Positions 1 to 10,441 are shown, counted from the stretch's first letter. The stretch is DNA of 42,514 nt from Acidobacteriota bacterium (GCA_029557535.1 JAKQII010000309.1:1-42514); one strand, 5' to 3'. Made by a program: numbers and translations. Notes: generated from the sequence alone by a model not told the origin.

Positions 1-71
1 GAATGAACGATCTTGTGGCCGTTCTTTTCGAAGTACTTAAGGAAACTGTTTCTGATCTCTGTGCCTTTCAT
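1..71 (-). CDS. alaS: Alanine--tRNA ligase, N-terminal fragment (runs off the window)
   Basis: The minus strand from 71 reads MKGTEIRNSFLKYFEKNGH and continues off the left edge. This is the characteristic opening of alanyl-tRNA synthetase (class II core; charges tRNA-Ala in the cytoplasm). Only 23 complete codons are visible, so no catalytic motif can be checked. The ATG at 71-69 matches the usual family start. The gene runs in the same direction as recX, 650 bases upstream of it, so a separate promoter is likely. The call rests only on the N-terminal match, but that sequence is very specific. Confidence 0.88.
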   Translation of the reverse strand, partial: MKGTEIRNSFLKYFEKNGHKIVH

Positions 72-85
72 AACGATAAAGAAAA

Positions 86-94
86 ATCGTAGCA
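86..94 (-). promoter_or_regulatory. Possible extended -10 element for alaS
   Basis: On the minus strand, TGCTACGAT lies about 15 bases upstream of the alaS ATG and fits an extended -10 (TGnTAnnnT). No convincing -35 was found, as expected for extended -10 promoters. A 15-bp perfect palindrome (ATCGGG, AAG, CCCGAT; 102-116) lies just upstream. This is weak evidence from pattern alone. Confidence 0.28.
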
Positions 95-142
95 CAAAGA
101 GATCGGGAAGCCCGATTCGGATTCAAAGATTCGAGACTCAAC

Positions 143-452
143 GAGCCTGTCGGAATAACACGGGCGGTTGAGTTCAGACTGGATTCAGCGTGCGAGGCAC
201 GCGCCGTTTCGATAGCACCAGGCGAAGGCTTGGCCGAGTCTGGTGTGGGTTCGTAGCGGTAAACCCGGAGCGTGTGAAACACACGACGTCTGATGAAACG
301 TGCGAAAAGTTCGCGTGTTTCACACGCTTTGTTTGGTTCCGAATCGACACACCACGATTCGCTTCGCTCCACGTCGTGCTATCGTCCCAACGCATGCTCC
401 GCACGCAGGATCGGGCCCACGATCCGTGCTTGTGGATTATTCCGACAGGCTC
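143..452. repeat. 310-bp element with 16-bp terminal inverted repeats (AGCCTGTCGG family)
   Basis: The left end GAGCCTGTCGGAATAA (143-158) and the right end TTATTCCGACAGGCTC (437-452) are perfect inverted repeats. A second, shorter element at 3397-3526 has the same AGCCTGTCGG terminal word. No coding capacity is seen inside, so if it is mobile it is non-autonomous (MITE-like). Both copies sit in intergenic DNA next to AT-rich 'attcaagattcaa' words. No target-site duplication was recognised. Confidence 0.65.
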
Positions 453-723
453 CAAGATAGTCAAGATTCAAGACGCCAATGTCACGGTGACTCGTCGAAC
501 AAAAACTTGGAATCCGAAGTATCAGAATCCCGAAATCGTTTGGATTGGTTTTCCCGGGGGTCACGAAGCGAAGTCACAGCAGTAATCCCGGCGCGCGACG
601 CAAACCTGGGGAGAAGTCCCGGAAGATGACTCAAGCCCCTGACGACTAAAATGTCCCAAGCGTCGCTTCGGAACGGACTTCTTACGACCCGGAAATTCCC
701 GGGGTCGTCATAATGTTCGCGAC

Positions 724-1263
724 TCAACCGATCTCGTCGTCGATGCTTCGCGACGCGATCTCGCGCATCTTCGAACTGATGAGATCGTACGAAAATCCCT
801 GTCGGAGCAGGTAATCGTAAAACTTCTTCGCGTCGTCACGCGAATCGGGACGGCCTTTAAGTCTGATGCGTTTCTCGATCGCGCGGTCGATGATCTCTTC
901 TTCCGGGATCTCTTCGAGGAGTTTCTCGATCGCGCCGTCGACCGTTTCACGATCGAGTTTCTTCTGATTCAGCTTTTGCCTGAGCGCCATTTTGCCTAAA
1001 GGCTTTTGCCGCAGCTGCGACATTGCGAACGAGCGGGCAAACTGTTCGTCATTCAAGTAGCCGTAGTATTTGAGCTTCTCGATCACCTCATCGACGATCG
1101 TTTCATTCGTCCAGGGCCTTTCGAGCAGACGCGTGCGCAACTCGGTGATCGAACGCTGACGGTAGGTCAGCAGATTCACGGCGCGGTCGAACGTCCGCTG
1201 CCGGGCCTTTTCAGGATCTCCGACAACCCGTTCCGAATCGGGAATCGTCGCACGTCGTCGCAT
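724..1263 (-). CDS. recX: RecX-family regulatory protein
   Basis: This 179-residue protein matches RecX, a small all-helical protein that binds RecA filaments and modulates RecA activity. Family features are visible: AVNLLTYRQRSITELRTRL near residues 28-46, the YGYLNDEQFARSF stretch near residues 67-79, and the three-helix repeats continuing through GKMALRQKLNQKKLD to the C terminus (YDYLLRQGFSYDLI). The length fits the family's 150-260 range. The start is the ATG at 1263; it gives a basic MRRRATIPDSE leader. recA is not in the window. truB begins divergently about 60 bases away, so the two genes may share a promoter region. Confidence 0.88.
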   Translation of the reverse strand: MRRRATIPDSERVVGDPEKARQRTFDRAVNLLTYRQRSITELRTRLLERPWTNETIVDEVIEKLKYYGYLNDEQFARSFAMSQLRQKPLGKMALRQKLNQKKLDRETVDGAIEKLLEEIPEEEIIDRAIEKRIRLKGRPDSRDDAKKFYDYLLRQGFSYDLISSKMREIASRSIDDEIG

Positions 1264-1326
1264 AAGCTTTGTAGAATTCTAACCCGAAGGTCGCAAATCC
1301 GCATTCTAAAATCTAAAATCCAAAGT

Positions 1327-2370
1327 GTGAACGGGGTTTTAGTCATCGACAAACCTGACGGATTGACGTCGCACGATGTCGTCGCGCGTTGCCGGAAAAT
1401 TCTGAAAACGAAAAAGATCGGACACACGGGGACGCTCGATCCGTTCGCGACGGGGGTGATGGTGGTCCTTGTCGGAAAGGCGACGCGGCTCGCCCAGTTC
1501 CTGGACAAGGATGAAAAGGAGTACGAAGCGGTCGTCAGGTTTGGATTCGAGACGACCACAGGGGATCTGACGGGAGATAGGTCAGTGCCGCCTGCGTCAG
1601 CGGGCGGACAGGGAGATCCGCGAGCGGGAGAAGGGGAGAGCGGGCGAGTTGGAGAAGGGGAGAGTGGGGGAGTGGGAGAGATTCCCCCCATCCCCCATTC
1701 GCCTGTTCCCCCACTCGCCGCCGCGCCCGTTCCGCCACTCGTCCCTGCATCCGTTCCCGCCGCCACCGTCATCGAGGCGGCACTCGCGGCCATGACCGGC
1801 AAGATTCTCCAAACTCCGCCGATGTATTCCGCGAAGAAGGTCGACGGCAAAAAACTCTATGAGCTCGCGCGGCAGGGAATCGACATCGAGCGACAGCCGG
1901 TCGAGGTAATGATTCGCGAACTTGAGATCCTCGACGGTTCGGATCTTCCCGATACTGATCTTCGGATCCGTGTCGTTTGTTCCGCAGGAACTTATGTCCG
2001 GACGCTTGCCGAGGATCTGGCGCGGCTCGCCGGTTCGCGTGCGCACCTGGTCGGGCTACGGCGCACCCGGGCAGGGCGGTTCGGCATCGAATCCGCGGTG
2101 TCGCTCGAAGAGCTCGAGTGGATCTCGGGAGATGGGCGAATCGACAAGACGATGATCCCGATGACCGACGCGCTCGGGCATCTTCCGGAGATTCGCTTGA
2201 ACTCTGATCGAGCAGCGAAGACGCGGAACGGCTTGGCGACGAGGATCAAATTAGATGATGTTGCCGACGGGACCGCGGTCCGGATGATCGGTGAAACAGG
2301 AGAATTGTTGGCTATCGGGTCGTTCGATGCGATCAATGGCGAGATAAAACCGAGGATCGTTCTGGTGTAG
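1327..2370 (+). CDS. truB: tRNA pseudouridine(55) synthase TruB with an in-frame low-complexity insertion
   Basis: TruB converts U55 in the T-loop of tRNAs to pseudouridine. The GTG at 1327 gives MNGVLVIDKPDGLTSHDVV, the classical TruB start. The catalytic motif GHTGTLDPFATGVM carries the nucleophilic Asp at residue 38. The RNA-binding stretch PPMYSAKKVDGKKLYELAR, the sequence VRVVCSAGTYVRTLAEDLA and the LVGLRRTRAGRF segment follow in the normal order. The protein is 347 residues, longer than usual. Between TGDLTGD and VIEAALAAMTG, where roughly a dozen residues are expected, there are about 60, built of Gly/Glu/Ser/Pro repeats from palindromic repeat DNA. The flanking frame is intact, so the enzyme is probably functional with a surface loop. 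The alpha/beta hydrolase follows after 13 bases. Confidence 0.93.
   Translation: MNGVLVIDKPDGLTSHDVVARCRKILKTKKIGHTGTLDPFATGVMVVLVGKATRLAQFLDKDEKEYEAVVRFGFETTTGDLTGDRSVPPASAGGQGDPRAGEGESGRVGEGESGGVGEIPPIPHSPVPPLAAAPVPPLVPASVPAATVIEAALAAMTGKILQTPPMYSAKKVDGKKLYELARQGIDIERQPVEVMIRELEILDGSDLPDTDLRIRVVCSAGTYVRTLAEDLARLAGSRAHLVGLRRTRAGRFGIESAVSLEELEWISGDGRIDKTMIPMTDALGHLPEIRLNSDRAAKTRNGLATRIKLDDVADGTAVRMIGETGELLAIGSFDAINGEIKPRIVLV
1581..1745 (+). repeat. Palindromic and purine/pyrimidine-biased repeat DNA inserted inside truB
   Basis: The block starts with CCGCCTGCGTCAGCGGGCGG (1588-1607), which can fold on its own ends. It continues with purine-rich units (ggagaaggggagag, twice) and then pyrimidine-rich units (ccccccatcccccattc, gttcccccactcg). 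The two halves are largely complementary, so the block could form a long imperfect hairpin with its turn near 1680. It is in frame and adds about 50 residues to TruB. Base composition and strand bias differ sharply from the coding sequence on both sides. Confidence 0.7.
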
Positions 2371-2383
2371 AATCGAATTTAGT

Positions 2384-3352
2384 ATGAAGAAGAAACACAT
2401 CGCACTCGGTATCGGCGGCGCGATCGGCGGGGTTATCGCGTGGAAATTGGCGTCCCGGCCTTCGACGGTTCATTTTGAAGAGGTTGCGGATCGGGTCGTT
2501 CACGCGGAGAATTCGAATTTCATCGACGTCGATGATGTCGAGGTTCATTACCAGGAGTTTGGCGATTCTTCGAAGCCAACCTTGCTACTCGTGCACGGCT
2601 TCACAGCGTCGGTTTATGTTTGGAAGACGGTCGCGCCGATGCTCGCGGACGCCGGATTTCACGTCGTTGCGGTCGATCTGATCGGATTCGGTTATTCAGA
2701 AAAACCTGCCTGGTTCGATTACACGATCCAGTCGCAGGCGCGGATGCTCTCGCGTTTGATGGATCGGCTGGGGATCGGAACGGCGACGGTCGTTGGGAGT
2801 TCTTACGGCGGCGCGATCTCGCTCACGCTCGCGCTCGATTATCCGGAACGCGTCGGGAAACTGGTGTTGGTCGACGCGGTGATCAACGACGAACCGAAGA
2901 ATCATCCGATCCTGAAACTCGCCAACGTTCCCGGGATCGGCGAGGTGATGACTCCGTTCCTGATCGATTCGCGGACGTTCATCCGGATGAGGATGCAGAA
3001 CACGCTTGCTCCTGTAAATCATCATCTGATCACCGAAGAGCGGATCGATTCCGTAATTCGTCCGCTGGCGGCGGCCGATGGACACCGCGCCGTTCTACAG
3101 TCAGGCAGAAACTGGAAGGCGGACCGGATCGAGCACGATCTCGGGCTGATCAACCAGCCGACGCTCGTCATCTGGGGCGAGGAAGACAGGGTCGTCCCGA
3201 TCAAACACGCCGAGACGCTTTACCGATCGATACTGCATTCGCGGCTCGTTGTTCTCAAGAATTGCGGCCACGTTCCGATGGAGGAAAAGCCACCGATCTT
3301 CACCGAATTGGTAGCTGATTTCGCCGGAGAATCGCGGCAGATCAAAGAGTAG
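2384..3352 (+). CDS. Alpha/beta-fold hydrolase with N-terminal membrane segment
   Basis: This 322-residue protein belongs to the alpha/beta hydrolase superfamily. A hydrophobic N-terminal segment after a Lys-rich start (MKKKHIALGIGGAIGG, residues 1-21) looks like a signal anchor, placing the enzyme at or outside the inner membrane. The oxyanion-side HGFTAS motif is at residues 71-76, the nucleophile elbow GSSYG gives Ser140, and the other triad members are probably Asp268 (WGEEDRVVP) and His296 (NCGHVPME). The substrate cannot be deduced; relatives include haloalkane dehalogenase-like, epoxide hydrolase-like and esterase families. Asp or Cys at the nucleophile would point to a dehalogenase or dienelactone hydrolase; Ser points to an esterase-like reaction. 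It starts 13 bases after truB and is probably co-transcribed. Confidence 0.85.
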   Translation: MKKKHIALGIGGAIGGVIAWKLASRPSTVHFEEVADRVVHAENSNFIDVDDVEVHYQEFGDSSKPTLLLVHGFTASVYVWKTVAPMLADAGFHVVAVDLIGFGYSEKPAWFDYTIQSQARMLSRLMDRLGIGTATVVGSSYGGAISLTLALDYPERVGKLVLVDAVINDEPKNHPILKLANVPGIGEVMTPFLIDSRTFIRMRMQNTLAPVNHHLITEERIDSVIRPLAAADGHRAVLQSGRNWKADRIEHDLGLINQPTLVIWGEEDRVVPIKHAETLYRSILHSRLVVLKNCGHVPMEEKPPIFTELVADFAGESRQIKE

Positions 3353-3557
3353 ATTCAAAATTCAAAATTCAAGATTCAAGACTTTTGAAATCTTCAAGCC
3401 TGTCGGAGAAATGCGTCAAAGTTTGGTACTTGCCGCATGTCGACAATAAACAGGTATTGCGCCCCCGCGGGGCTCACGTGTTTATTGTCGCGAGCTCCAG
3501 ACCTGCACGATTTTCCCCGACAGGCTCCTTGAATCTTGAATATTGAAATTTGGATTC
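3353..3557. repeat. Intergenic AT-rich direct repeats flanking an AGCCTGTCGG element
   Basis: Between two convergent genes, degenerate copies of 'attcaaaattcaagattcaag' (3355-3382) face the reverse form 'cttgaatcttgaatattgaa' (3529-3548), so the AT-rich words are inverted about a central element. The centre (3397-3526) starts with AGCCTGTCGGAGAAA and ends with TTTTCCCCGACAGGCT. Inside it, cgacaataaacag near 3440 and gtttattgtcg near 3480 form a second nested inverted pair. No protein-coding frame is present. Confidence 0.65.
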
Positions 3558-4385
3558 CTAAAATTTGAGATCTTTTTTCGCTTCTTTCACGGTTGCCGGT
3601 TTGGCGAAAACCGAATCAGGGATGTTGCGGTTGTACTCGATCGTTAGGTAGTTGATCCGCGAGGTCTGCTGGCCATTCGAGAAGTGATCGATGATGTACG
3701 GCGCCTTGATGCCGTCGGTCTCGACGAACTGTGCGTAACGGTCCTCTTCCTTTGATTCTTCACCGTCCGGATTCTTGCCGGCGTAAATGGCCTTGACCGG
3801 GAATCCGGTGTCACTGAATTCGAACTCGACGACCAGTCCGTCGCTATACTCCAGTGTCACGACATCGTTGCGCTTCCCGAGGGTCGCTTCGCGCCGGCCA
3901 ACGTAGCTCAAAGTCGCTTTTCCTTTCCAGTGTCCGCGCAGCAGGTGGTCCAGACTGACGTTGAGTCCGCGTTTGAAATCCTGTACTTGTTTTTCAGTCG
4001 AACTGTTGATCACTTCGGCCGCTCCGTCGAAGATCCAGCCTGAGTCGCCGTAATTCGCCTGCGAGTTCTTGACGCCGCCGAACTTGAAATCCGTTCGTTC
4101 TTTGTCCGGATAAACAATGACGTCGGTGAACGTCTGATAGGAAAGGACCGCGCCGTCGCGAATGATGCTGTAACGTCCGGTCGCATAAAGCGATTTGACG
4201 TTCAAATAGCGCTCGCCGCCGAGGTTGCGCACGGCCTTGGCCACGATCGCTTCGGCCTTCTGCGCATCTTCGTTCTGCGCGGACGTACCAATACTCAGTG
4301 CGGCGATCAAAAGTAGAAGTATTGGCGTTCTCACGAGAATCTTTTGCAATAAGCAGTGAGCCGCAAGCGGCCTAGATCTGAACAT
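3558..4385 (-). CDS. Exported LolA-like / outer-membrane lipoprotein-sorting-like protein
   Basis: This protein of about 263-275 residues has a signal peptide (LVRTPILLLLIAALSIGTSAQ, cleavage likely after TSA). The mature part starts with QKAEAIVAKAVRNLGGERYLNVKSLYATGRY, a pattern seen in acidobacterial proteins with a LolA/LppX-like half-barrel fold. The mature chain is beta-rich and ends KPATVKEAKKDLKF. No enzyme motif is visible. The ATG at 4385 gives an unusually long pre-signal region; the in-frame TTG at 4349 gives a more typical signal peptide and may be the true start. DNA between the two resembles the GCTCACT repeat found downstream of the next gene. Function is unknown; a role in carrying lipids or lipoproteins in the periplasm is a guess from the fold. 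Confidence 0.7.
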   Translation of the reverse strand: MFRSRPLAAHCLLQKILVRTPILLLLIAALSIGTSAQNEDAQKAEAIVAKAVRNLGGERYLNVKSLYATGRYSIIRDGAVLSYQTFTDVIVYPDKERTDFKFGGVKNSQANYGDSGWIFDGAAEVINSSTEKQVQDFKRGLNVSLDHLLRGHWKGKATLSYVGRREATLGKRNDVVTLEYSDGLVVEFEFSDTGFPVKAIYAGKNPDGEESKEEDRYAQFVETDGIKAPYIIDHFSNGQQTSRINYLTIEYNRNIPDSVFAKPATVKEAKKDLKF

Positions 4386-4440
4386 CTGAACTGTCTATAT
4401 TCCCTGGTAGTTGATGACGGAAAGCTTATAGCGGATAACT

Positions 4441-4496
4441 GCTCACTGCTCACTGCTCACTGCTCACTGCTCACTGCTCACTGCTCACCGCTCACT
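4441..4496. repeat. Heptamer tandem repeat, eight GCTCACT units
   Basis: Eight consecutive 7-bp units occupy this stretch; six are exact GCTCACT, the seventh is GCTCACC, and the eighth runs into the stop codon of the Clp gene (TAG at 4497-4495 on the minus strand). A partial unit (act) precedes the array. Copy number of such an array is expected to vary by slippage. It lies in the transcribed spacer between clp and the LolA-like gene. Confidence 0.92.
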
Positions 4497-6774
4497 AATT
4501 CAGACTGAACGCGTCGATGGGCTTCACGACCAGCTCCTCGTTTTCGACATCGACGAGGAATCGCGTCGAGGCTTTCCATTGATTGGTGATCGGCAGTTTG
4601 ACCGTCTGGTCGATCGTTCGTTTCAGGAACCGGGCACCGTACGCGGGACTGAAACCTTTCCCGGTCAATGTATCTACCGCGGATTCGGTGACCTCGACGA
4701 GCTTGCCCTGCAGTTCCATGCGGCGTTTTAGTTTGCCGAGGTAGATCTGAGCGATTTGCTTCACCTCGTCCATCGTCAGCGGCGAGAAGATCACGATCTC
4801 GTCGATACGGTTGCGGAACTCCGGCGTGAAGCGTTTTTCAGCCGCCCGCATGACGTCTTGCTTGATCGCCTTCACGTCGCCGACCGACTTCGTGCCGAAA
4901 CCGAGCGGCTTTTCGTACTTCTTGAAATTCTCCGAACCAAGGTTCGACGTCATGATCACGATCGCGTCCGACAGATATACCTTTTTCCCGCGCCCGTCCG
5001 TCATCCAGCCTTCGTCGAAGGCCTGCAGGAACAGGTTCATCAGGTACGGATTCGCTTTTTCGACCTCGTCGAGAAGAAGAACCGTATAAGGATTCTCGCG
5101 GAGCTGTTCCGTCAGGATCCCGCCGCGTTCCGATCCGACGATCCCGCGCGGCATCCCGATCAGTTTTTCGATGCCGACCGTGCCCTCGCCGTATTCGCTC
5201 ATGTCGATACGGATCATCTTTTGTTCGTCGCCGAACATGAACTCCGCCACGGCCTTCGCGAGTTCGGTCTTGCCAACGCCCGTTGGACCGAGAAAAAGGA
5301 GAACGCCGTCCGGCGCGTAATGGTTCTCCTTCAGCGGACCTTTGTTAAGACGCAATCGTTCGGCGACCGCGCGAACCGCGTCCTTCTGCCCGATCACGCG
5401 GTCTCCAAGCGATTCCTCCATCGCCGAAAAACGGTCCGAAGTGTCGCGGTAGATCATGTCCTTCGGTATCCGTGATTCCTGCGAAATGACCTCGATGATG
5501 TGTTCCGGTTTAACGACGAGCGACGACGGCTCATTGATCTCGACCTTGACCGACGCGGTATCGAGCCAGCCGATCGCCTTGTCCGGCAAATGCAGGCTCC
5601 GGATGTACTTCGGCGACATTTCGAGCGCCGTATTGATTGCTTCGTCGGAGATCGTGACCGAATAGTTCTTTTCGAGACGCGGGCGAAGTCCGAGCAGGAT
5701 CTCACGCGTTTCGTCGATCGTCGGCTCTTCAACCTTGACCAGGCGGAACCTCCGCGACAGAGCCTCGTCTTCGCCGATGTATTCCTTGTATTCGGTCAGT
5801 GTGGTCGCGCCGATGATCCGCAGTTCGCCGCGCGCGAGCGCCGACTTGAACATGTTTCCCGCGTCGGACGAAGTTCCCATCGCCGCGCCGGCGCCAATGA
5901 TGGTGTGCGCCTCGTCGATGAAGAGGACGATATTCTCTTTTTCCTTTACCTCGTCGATGATGCCTTTGATCCGCTCTTCGAACATCCCTCGGAGCATCGT
6001 TCCGGCGACCAGTCCGCCCATTTGAAGCTGGACGATGTGAGCGTCGCGGAGACGCGCCGGGACCTTTTCGGGCTCGAGTTCGATGAGCCGCGCGAGTCCT
6101 TCGACGACGGCGGTCTTTCCGACGCCGGGTTCGCCGACCAGCATCGGCGAGTTTGAACGCTCGCGATGGCAGAGGATCTCGATCATCTGCCTGATCTCCT
6201 GTTCGCGGCCTATGGTCGGCGGAATTTTGTCCTGACGCGCGAGCTTGTTCAGCGAAACGCCGAAATGGCGCAGGTACGACGGCAATTCGTACTTCTGACG
6301 CACCCGTTCCTCTTCTTTCTCTCGTTTATGAATGCGGGTACGCGCTGTCTGAGCGACCTCCTCGGACGGAACGCCCAGATTCTGGAGCACGTCGTTGAGG
6401 ATGCTACGTTCGTCGTTCGAAAGCACGTAAAAGATATCGCTGGCGTCGATCACGCGACGTCCTTGCGAGCGAGCACGATCCATTGAACGCTTGAACAGTT
6501 CGGTGGTCTCCGGTGCGATCCTGAATCCCTTTCCGGTGTGCTGGCGGCCGCTTTCAATGCGCTTTTCGATCAGCAAGCGTACCGATCGCGGGTCAACCGC
6601 GAGATCGCGCATCGTTGAATTGAACAGGTCGGTTTCTTCGAGGGCGATAGCGTGCAGGATATGCTCGATCGAGATGTAATTCTGATCCCGCCGTTTTGAT
6701 TCGTCGAGCGCCGTGTCCAATATCCGCCGACCGCTTTCGCTGAATTTATCCTTGTACGCATCGATATCTGCCAT
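4495..6774 (-). CDS. ClpA/ClpC-type AAA+ unfoldase, predicted ClpP partner
   Basis: This 759-residue Hsp100 protein has two Clp_N repeats (about 1-140), AAA-1 with Walker A GEPGVGKT and Walker B LFIDEAHT, and AAA-2 with Walker A GPTGVGKT and Walker B LLLDEVEKA. It lacks the long coiled-coil M domain of ClpB, so the architecture is ClpA-like. After the sensor region MTSNLGSENF there is an LGFG tripeptide loop, in the place where ClpA/ClpC/ClpX carry the IGL/VGF/IGF ClpP-docking loop. The predicted job is ATP-driven unfolding of substrates into ClpP. The ATG at 6774 is chosen over one 12 codons upstream because TGGAG sits six bases before it. It follows hsp20, clpB and grpE on the same strand. 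clpP and clpS are not in the window. Confidence 0.87.
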   Translation of the reverse strand: MADIDAYKDKFSESGRRILDTALDESKRRDQNYISIEHILHAIALEETDLFNSTMRDLAVDPRSVRLLIEKRIESGRQHTGKGFRIAPETTELFKRSMDRARSQGRRVIDASDIFYVLSNDERSILNDVLQNLGVPSEEVAQTARTRIHKREKEEERVRQKYELPSYLRHFGVSLNKLARQDKIPPTIGREQEIRQMIEILCHRERSNSPMLVGEPGVGKTAVVEGLARLIELEPEKVPARLRDAHIVQLQMGGLVAGTMLRGMFEERIKGIIDEVKEKENIVLFIDEAHTIIGAGAAMGTSSDAGNMFKSALARGELRIIGATTLTEYKEYIGEDEALSRRFRLVKVEEPTIDETREILLGLRPRLEKNYSVTISDEAINTALEMSPKYIRSLHLPDKAIGWLDTASVKVEINEPSSLVVKPEHIIEVISQESRIPKDMIYRDTSDRFSAMEESLGDRVIGQKDAVRAVAERLRLNKGPLKENHYAPDGVLLFLGPTGVGKTELAKAVAEFMFGDEQKMIRIDMSEYGEGTVGIEKLIGMPRGIVGSERGGILTEQLRENPYTVLLLDEVEKANPYLMNLFLQAFDEGWMTDGRGKKVYLSDAIVIMTSNLGSENFKKYEKPLGFGTKSVGDVKAIKQDVMRAAEKRFTPEFRNRIDEIVIFSPLTMDEVKQIAQIYLGKLKRRMELQGKLVEVTESAVDTLTGKGFSPAYGARFLKRTIDQTVKLPITNQWKASTRFLVDVENEELVVKPIDAFSLN

Positions 6775-6884
6775 AATTACTCCAACCGTTTGATGCCCCT
6801 GACCTGCCAATTTATGCCAAGAACAATCTTATCATCTTGCCTTTGGCTGCGGGAAGAATTTTGTCCGTCCCCGAAGTCGACGAA

Positions 6885-6908
6885 GCGCAGGGCCTAGCGA
6901 CCCTGCGC
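6885..6908. other. Perfect 8-bp hairpin between grpE and the Clp gene
   Basis: GCGCAGGG (6885-6892) pairs with CCCTGCGC (6901-6908) around an eight-base loop. There is no T-run on either side, so it is not a standard intrinsic terminator. It could be an mRNA stability or pausing element. The function is unknown. Confidence 0.45.
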
Positions 6909-6954
6909 GCACCGTTCGTCCAAAGTTTTTAGTTGCTTCTATTTACGATCCTCG

Positions 6955-7036
6955 ATTCAAAAAGTCAAGGTTCAAAATTCAAGACCGAGACCAGATCGCC
7001 CGTTCTAATTCTTGAATCTTGAATATTGAATTTCGA
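6955..7036. repeat. AT-rich inverted 'attcaag' repeat next to the grpE stop codon
   Basis: The words gattcaaaaagtcaaggttc and aaaattcaag (6955-6985) are followed about 30 bases later by the reverse form cttgaatcttgaatattgaa (7014-7033), just before the grpE stop (7040 on the minus strand). This is the same vocabulary as at 3355-3382 and 3529-3548, without the AGCCTGTCGG core. Confidence 0.55.
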
Positions 7037-7039
7037 TTC

Positions 7040-7723
7040 CTATTTCGCTTTCCCGACCTGCACCCGCGCGGGCCGGAGAAGCCGTTCGCCGAATTTGTAT
7101 CCGCGCGAGAACTCGGCCGTTATCTTGCCGTCGTTTTCCTCGTCCGCCTCGACCATCTCGACCGCTTCGTGCAGTTCTGGATCGAAATCCGCGCCGACAG
7201 CGACGATCGGTTCGACACCGAGCGACAGCAACATTTGCTCGAACATCCGTGCCGTGCCCTTGACGCCCGCGAACAAATGCTCGAACGAGGTATCGGTCTC
7301 GCCGGCCTTGACCGCGAGATTCAGGTTATCGAGCACCGGCAACAGCGACGTCAGGAATTCGCTTTTCTCGATCTGCATGCGCTGTTCGTTATGGCGCTGC
7401 AATCTTTGGCGCATCTCGGCGGTCTCGCGCTCCATTTGGGCGCGCAGTTCATCGAACTTTGCCTGCACGCCGATCAGCTTGTGCTCCGCGGCCTCGCGCC
7501 GCTGACGCTCGACCGTGACTTCGCCCTCGAGCTTGGCGACGATCGGAGGGACGTGATCGTGAGCGGGTTTCTTATCGTCTTCTTGTTTCACGCGTTCTCC
7601 GTCAGCGTTGAAGGTTCGCTTGTCGACCACCGGGATCGACTCGTTTTCCTCATCCAAGAGTTCTTCGTTCTCTTCTTTCTTGATTTCTTCAGGACTCATC
7701 TTCTTTCGTTTGAACCAAGTCAT
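7040..7723 (-). CDS. grpE: GrpE nucleotide exchange factor
   Basis: GrpE is the cytoplasmic exchange factor that releases ADP from DnaK. This 227-residue protein has an acidic, poorly conserved N terminus (1-50), a long coiled coil (about 65-125, VERQRREAAEHKLIGVQAKFDEL onward) and the C-terminal beta domain with family motifs LPVLDNLNLAVKAG, GVEPIVAVGADFDPELHEAVEMV and SRGYKFGERLLRPARVQVGK. The length is in the normal range of about 180-230. It lies between clpB and the ClpA/C-type gene on the minus strand, so the block is a heat-shock cluster; dnaK and dnaJ are not in the window. A strong hairpin in the clpB-grpE spacer may reduce read-through. Confidence 0.95.
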   Translation of the reverse strand: MTWFKRKKMSPEEIKKEENEELLDEENESIPVVDKRTFNADGERVKQEDDKKPAHDHVPPIVAKLEGEVTVERQRREAAEHKLIGVQAKFDELRAQMERETAEMRQRLQRHNEQRMQIEKSEFLTSLLPVLDNLNLAVKAGETDTSFEHLFAGVKGTARMFEQMLLSLGVEPIVAVGADFDPELHEAVEMVEADEENDGKITAEFSRGYKFGERLLRPARVQVGKAK

Positions 7724-7761
7724 AAAATTGCCTGACTAGAATAGCAGACGCGACAATGGTT

Positions 7762-7793
7762 GACGAAGACCGCGCAACGGCGCGGCCTTCGTC
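7762..7793. terminator. Strong hairpin between clpB and grpE, possible attenuator or terminator
   Basis: GACGAAG, A, CCGCGC (7762-7775) pairs with GCGCGG, C, CTTCGTC (7780-7793) around an AACG loop: 13 pairs with a single A/C mismatch. It stands 29 bases after the clpB stop. No U-run follows in the minus-strand transcript, so full termination is doubtful. Partial attenuation or RNA processing is plausible. Confidence 0.45.
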
Positions 7794-7822
7794 TGTTCGT
7801 TGCTCCTCCGATCAACGGACTC

Positions 7823-10417
<2,595 letters not shown>

Positions 10418-10441
10418 ATCCTCAAGGAAAGTAAGAAGTGA

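Larger units (their letters stand above)
72..723. other. Gene-free region holding a palindrome-bounded repeat
   Basis: No open frame in this 650-base stretch looks like a real protein. The frames are rich in Arg, Ser and His and match no family I recognise. Positions 143-452 are occupied by an element with 16-bp perfect inverted ends, listed separately. Positions 200-420 contain many short self-complementary words such as gtgtgaaacacac and cgtgtttcacacg. From 453 to 723 I see no gene and no clear signal beyond short inverted words such as CCCGGGG near 552. Confidence 0.6.

Noticed and set aside
190-585. Open frame of 131 codons in the alaS-recX gap
   Set aside because: It runs through an inverted-repeat element, has a skewed Arg/Thr/His composition, no ribosome-binding site and no family resemblance. 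It is most likely chance coding in repeat DNA.
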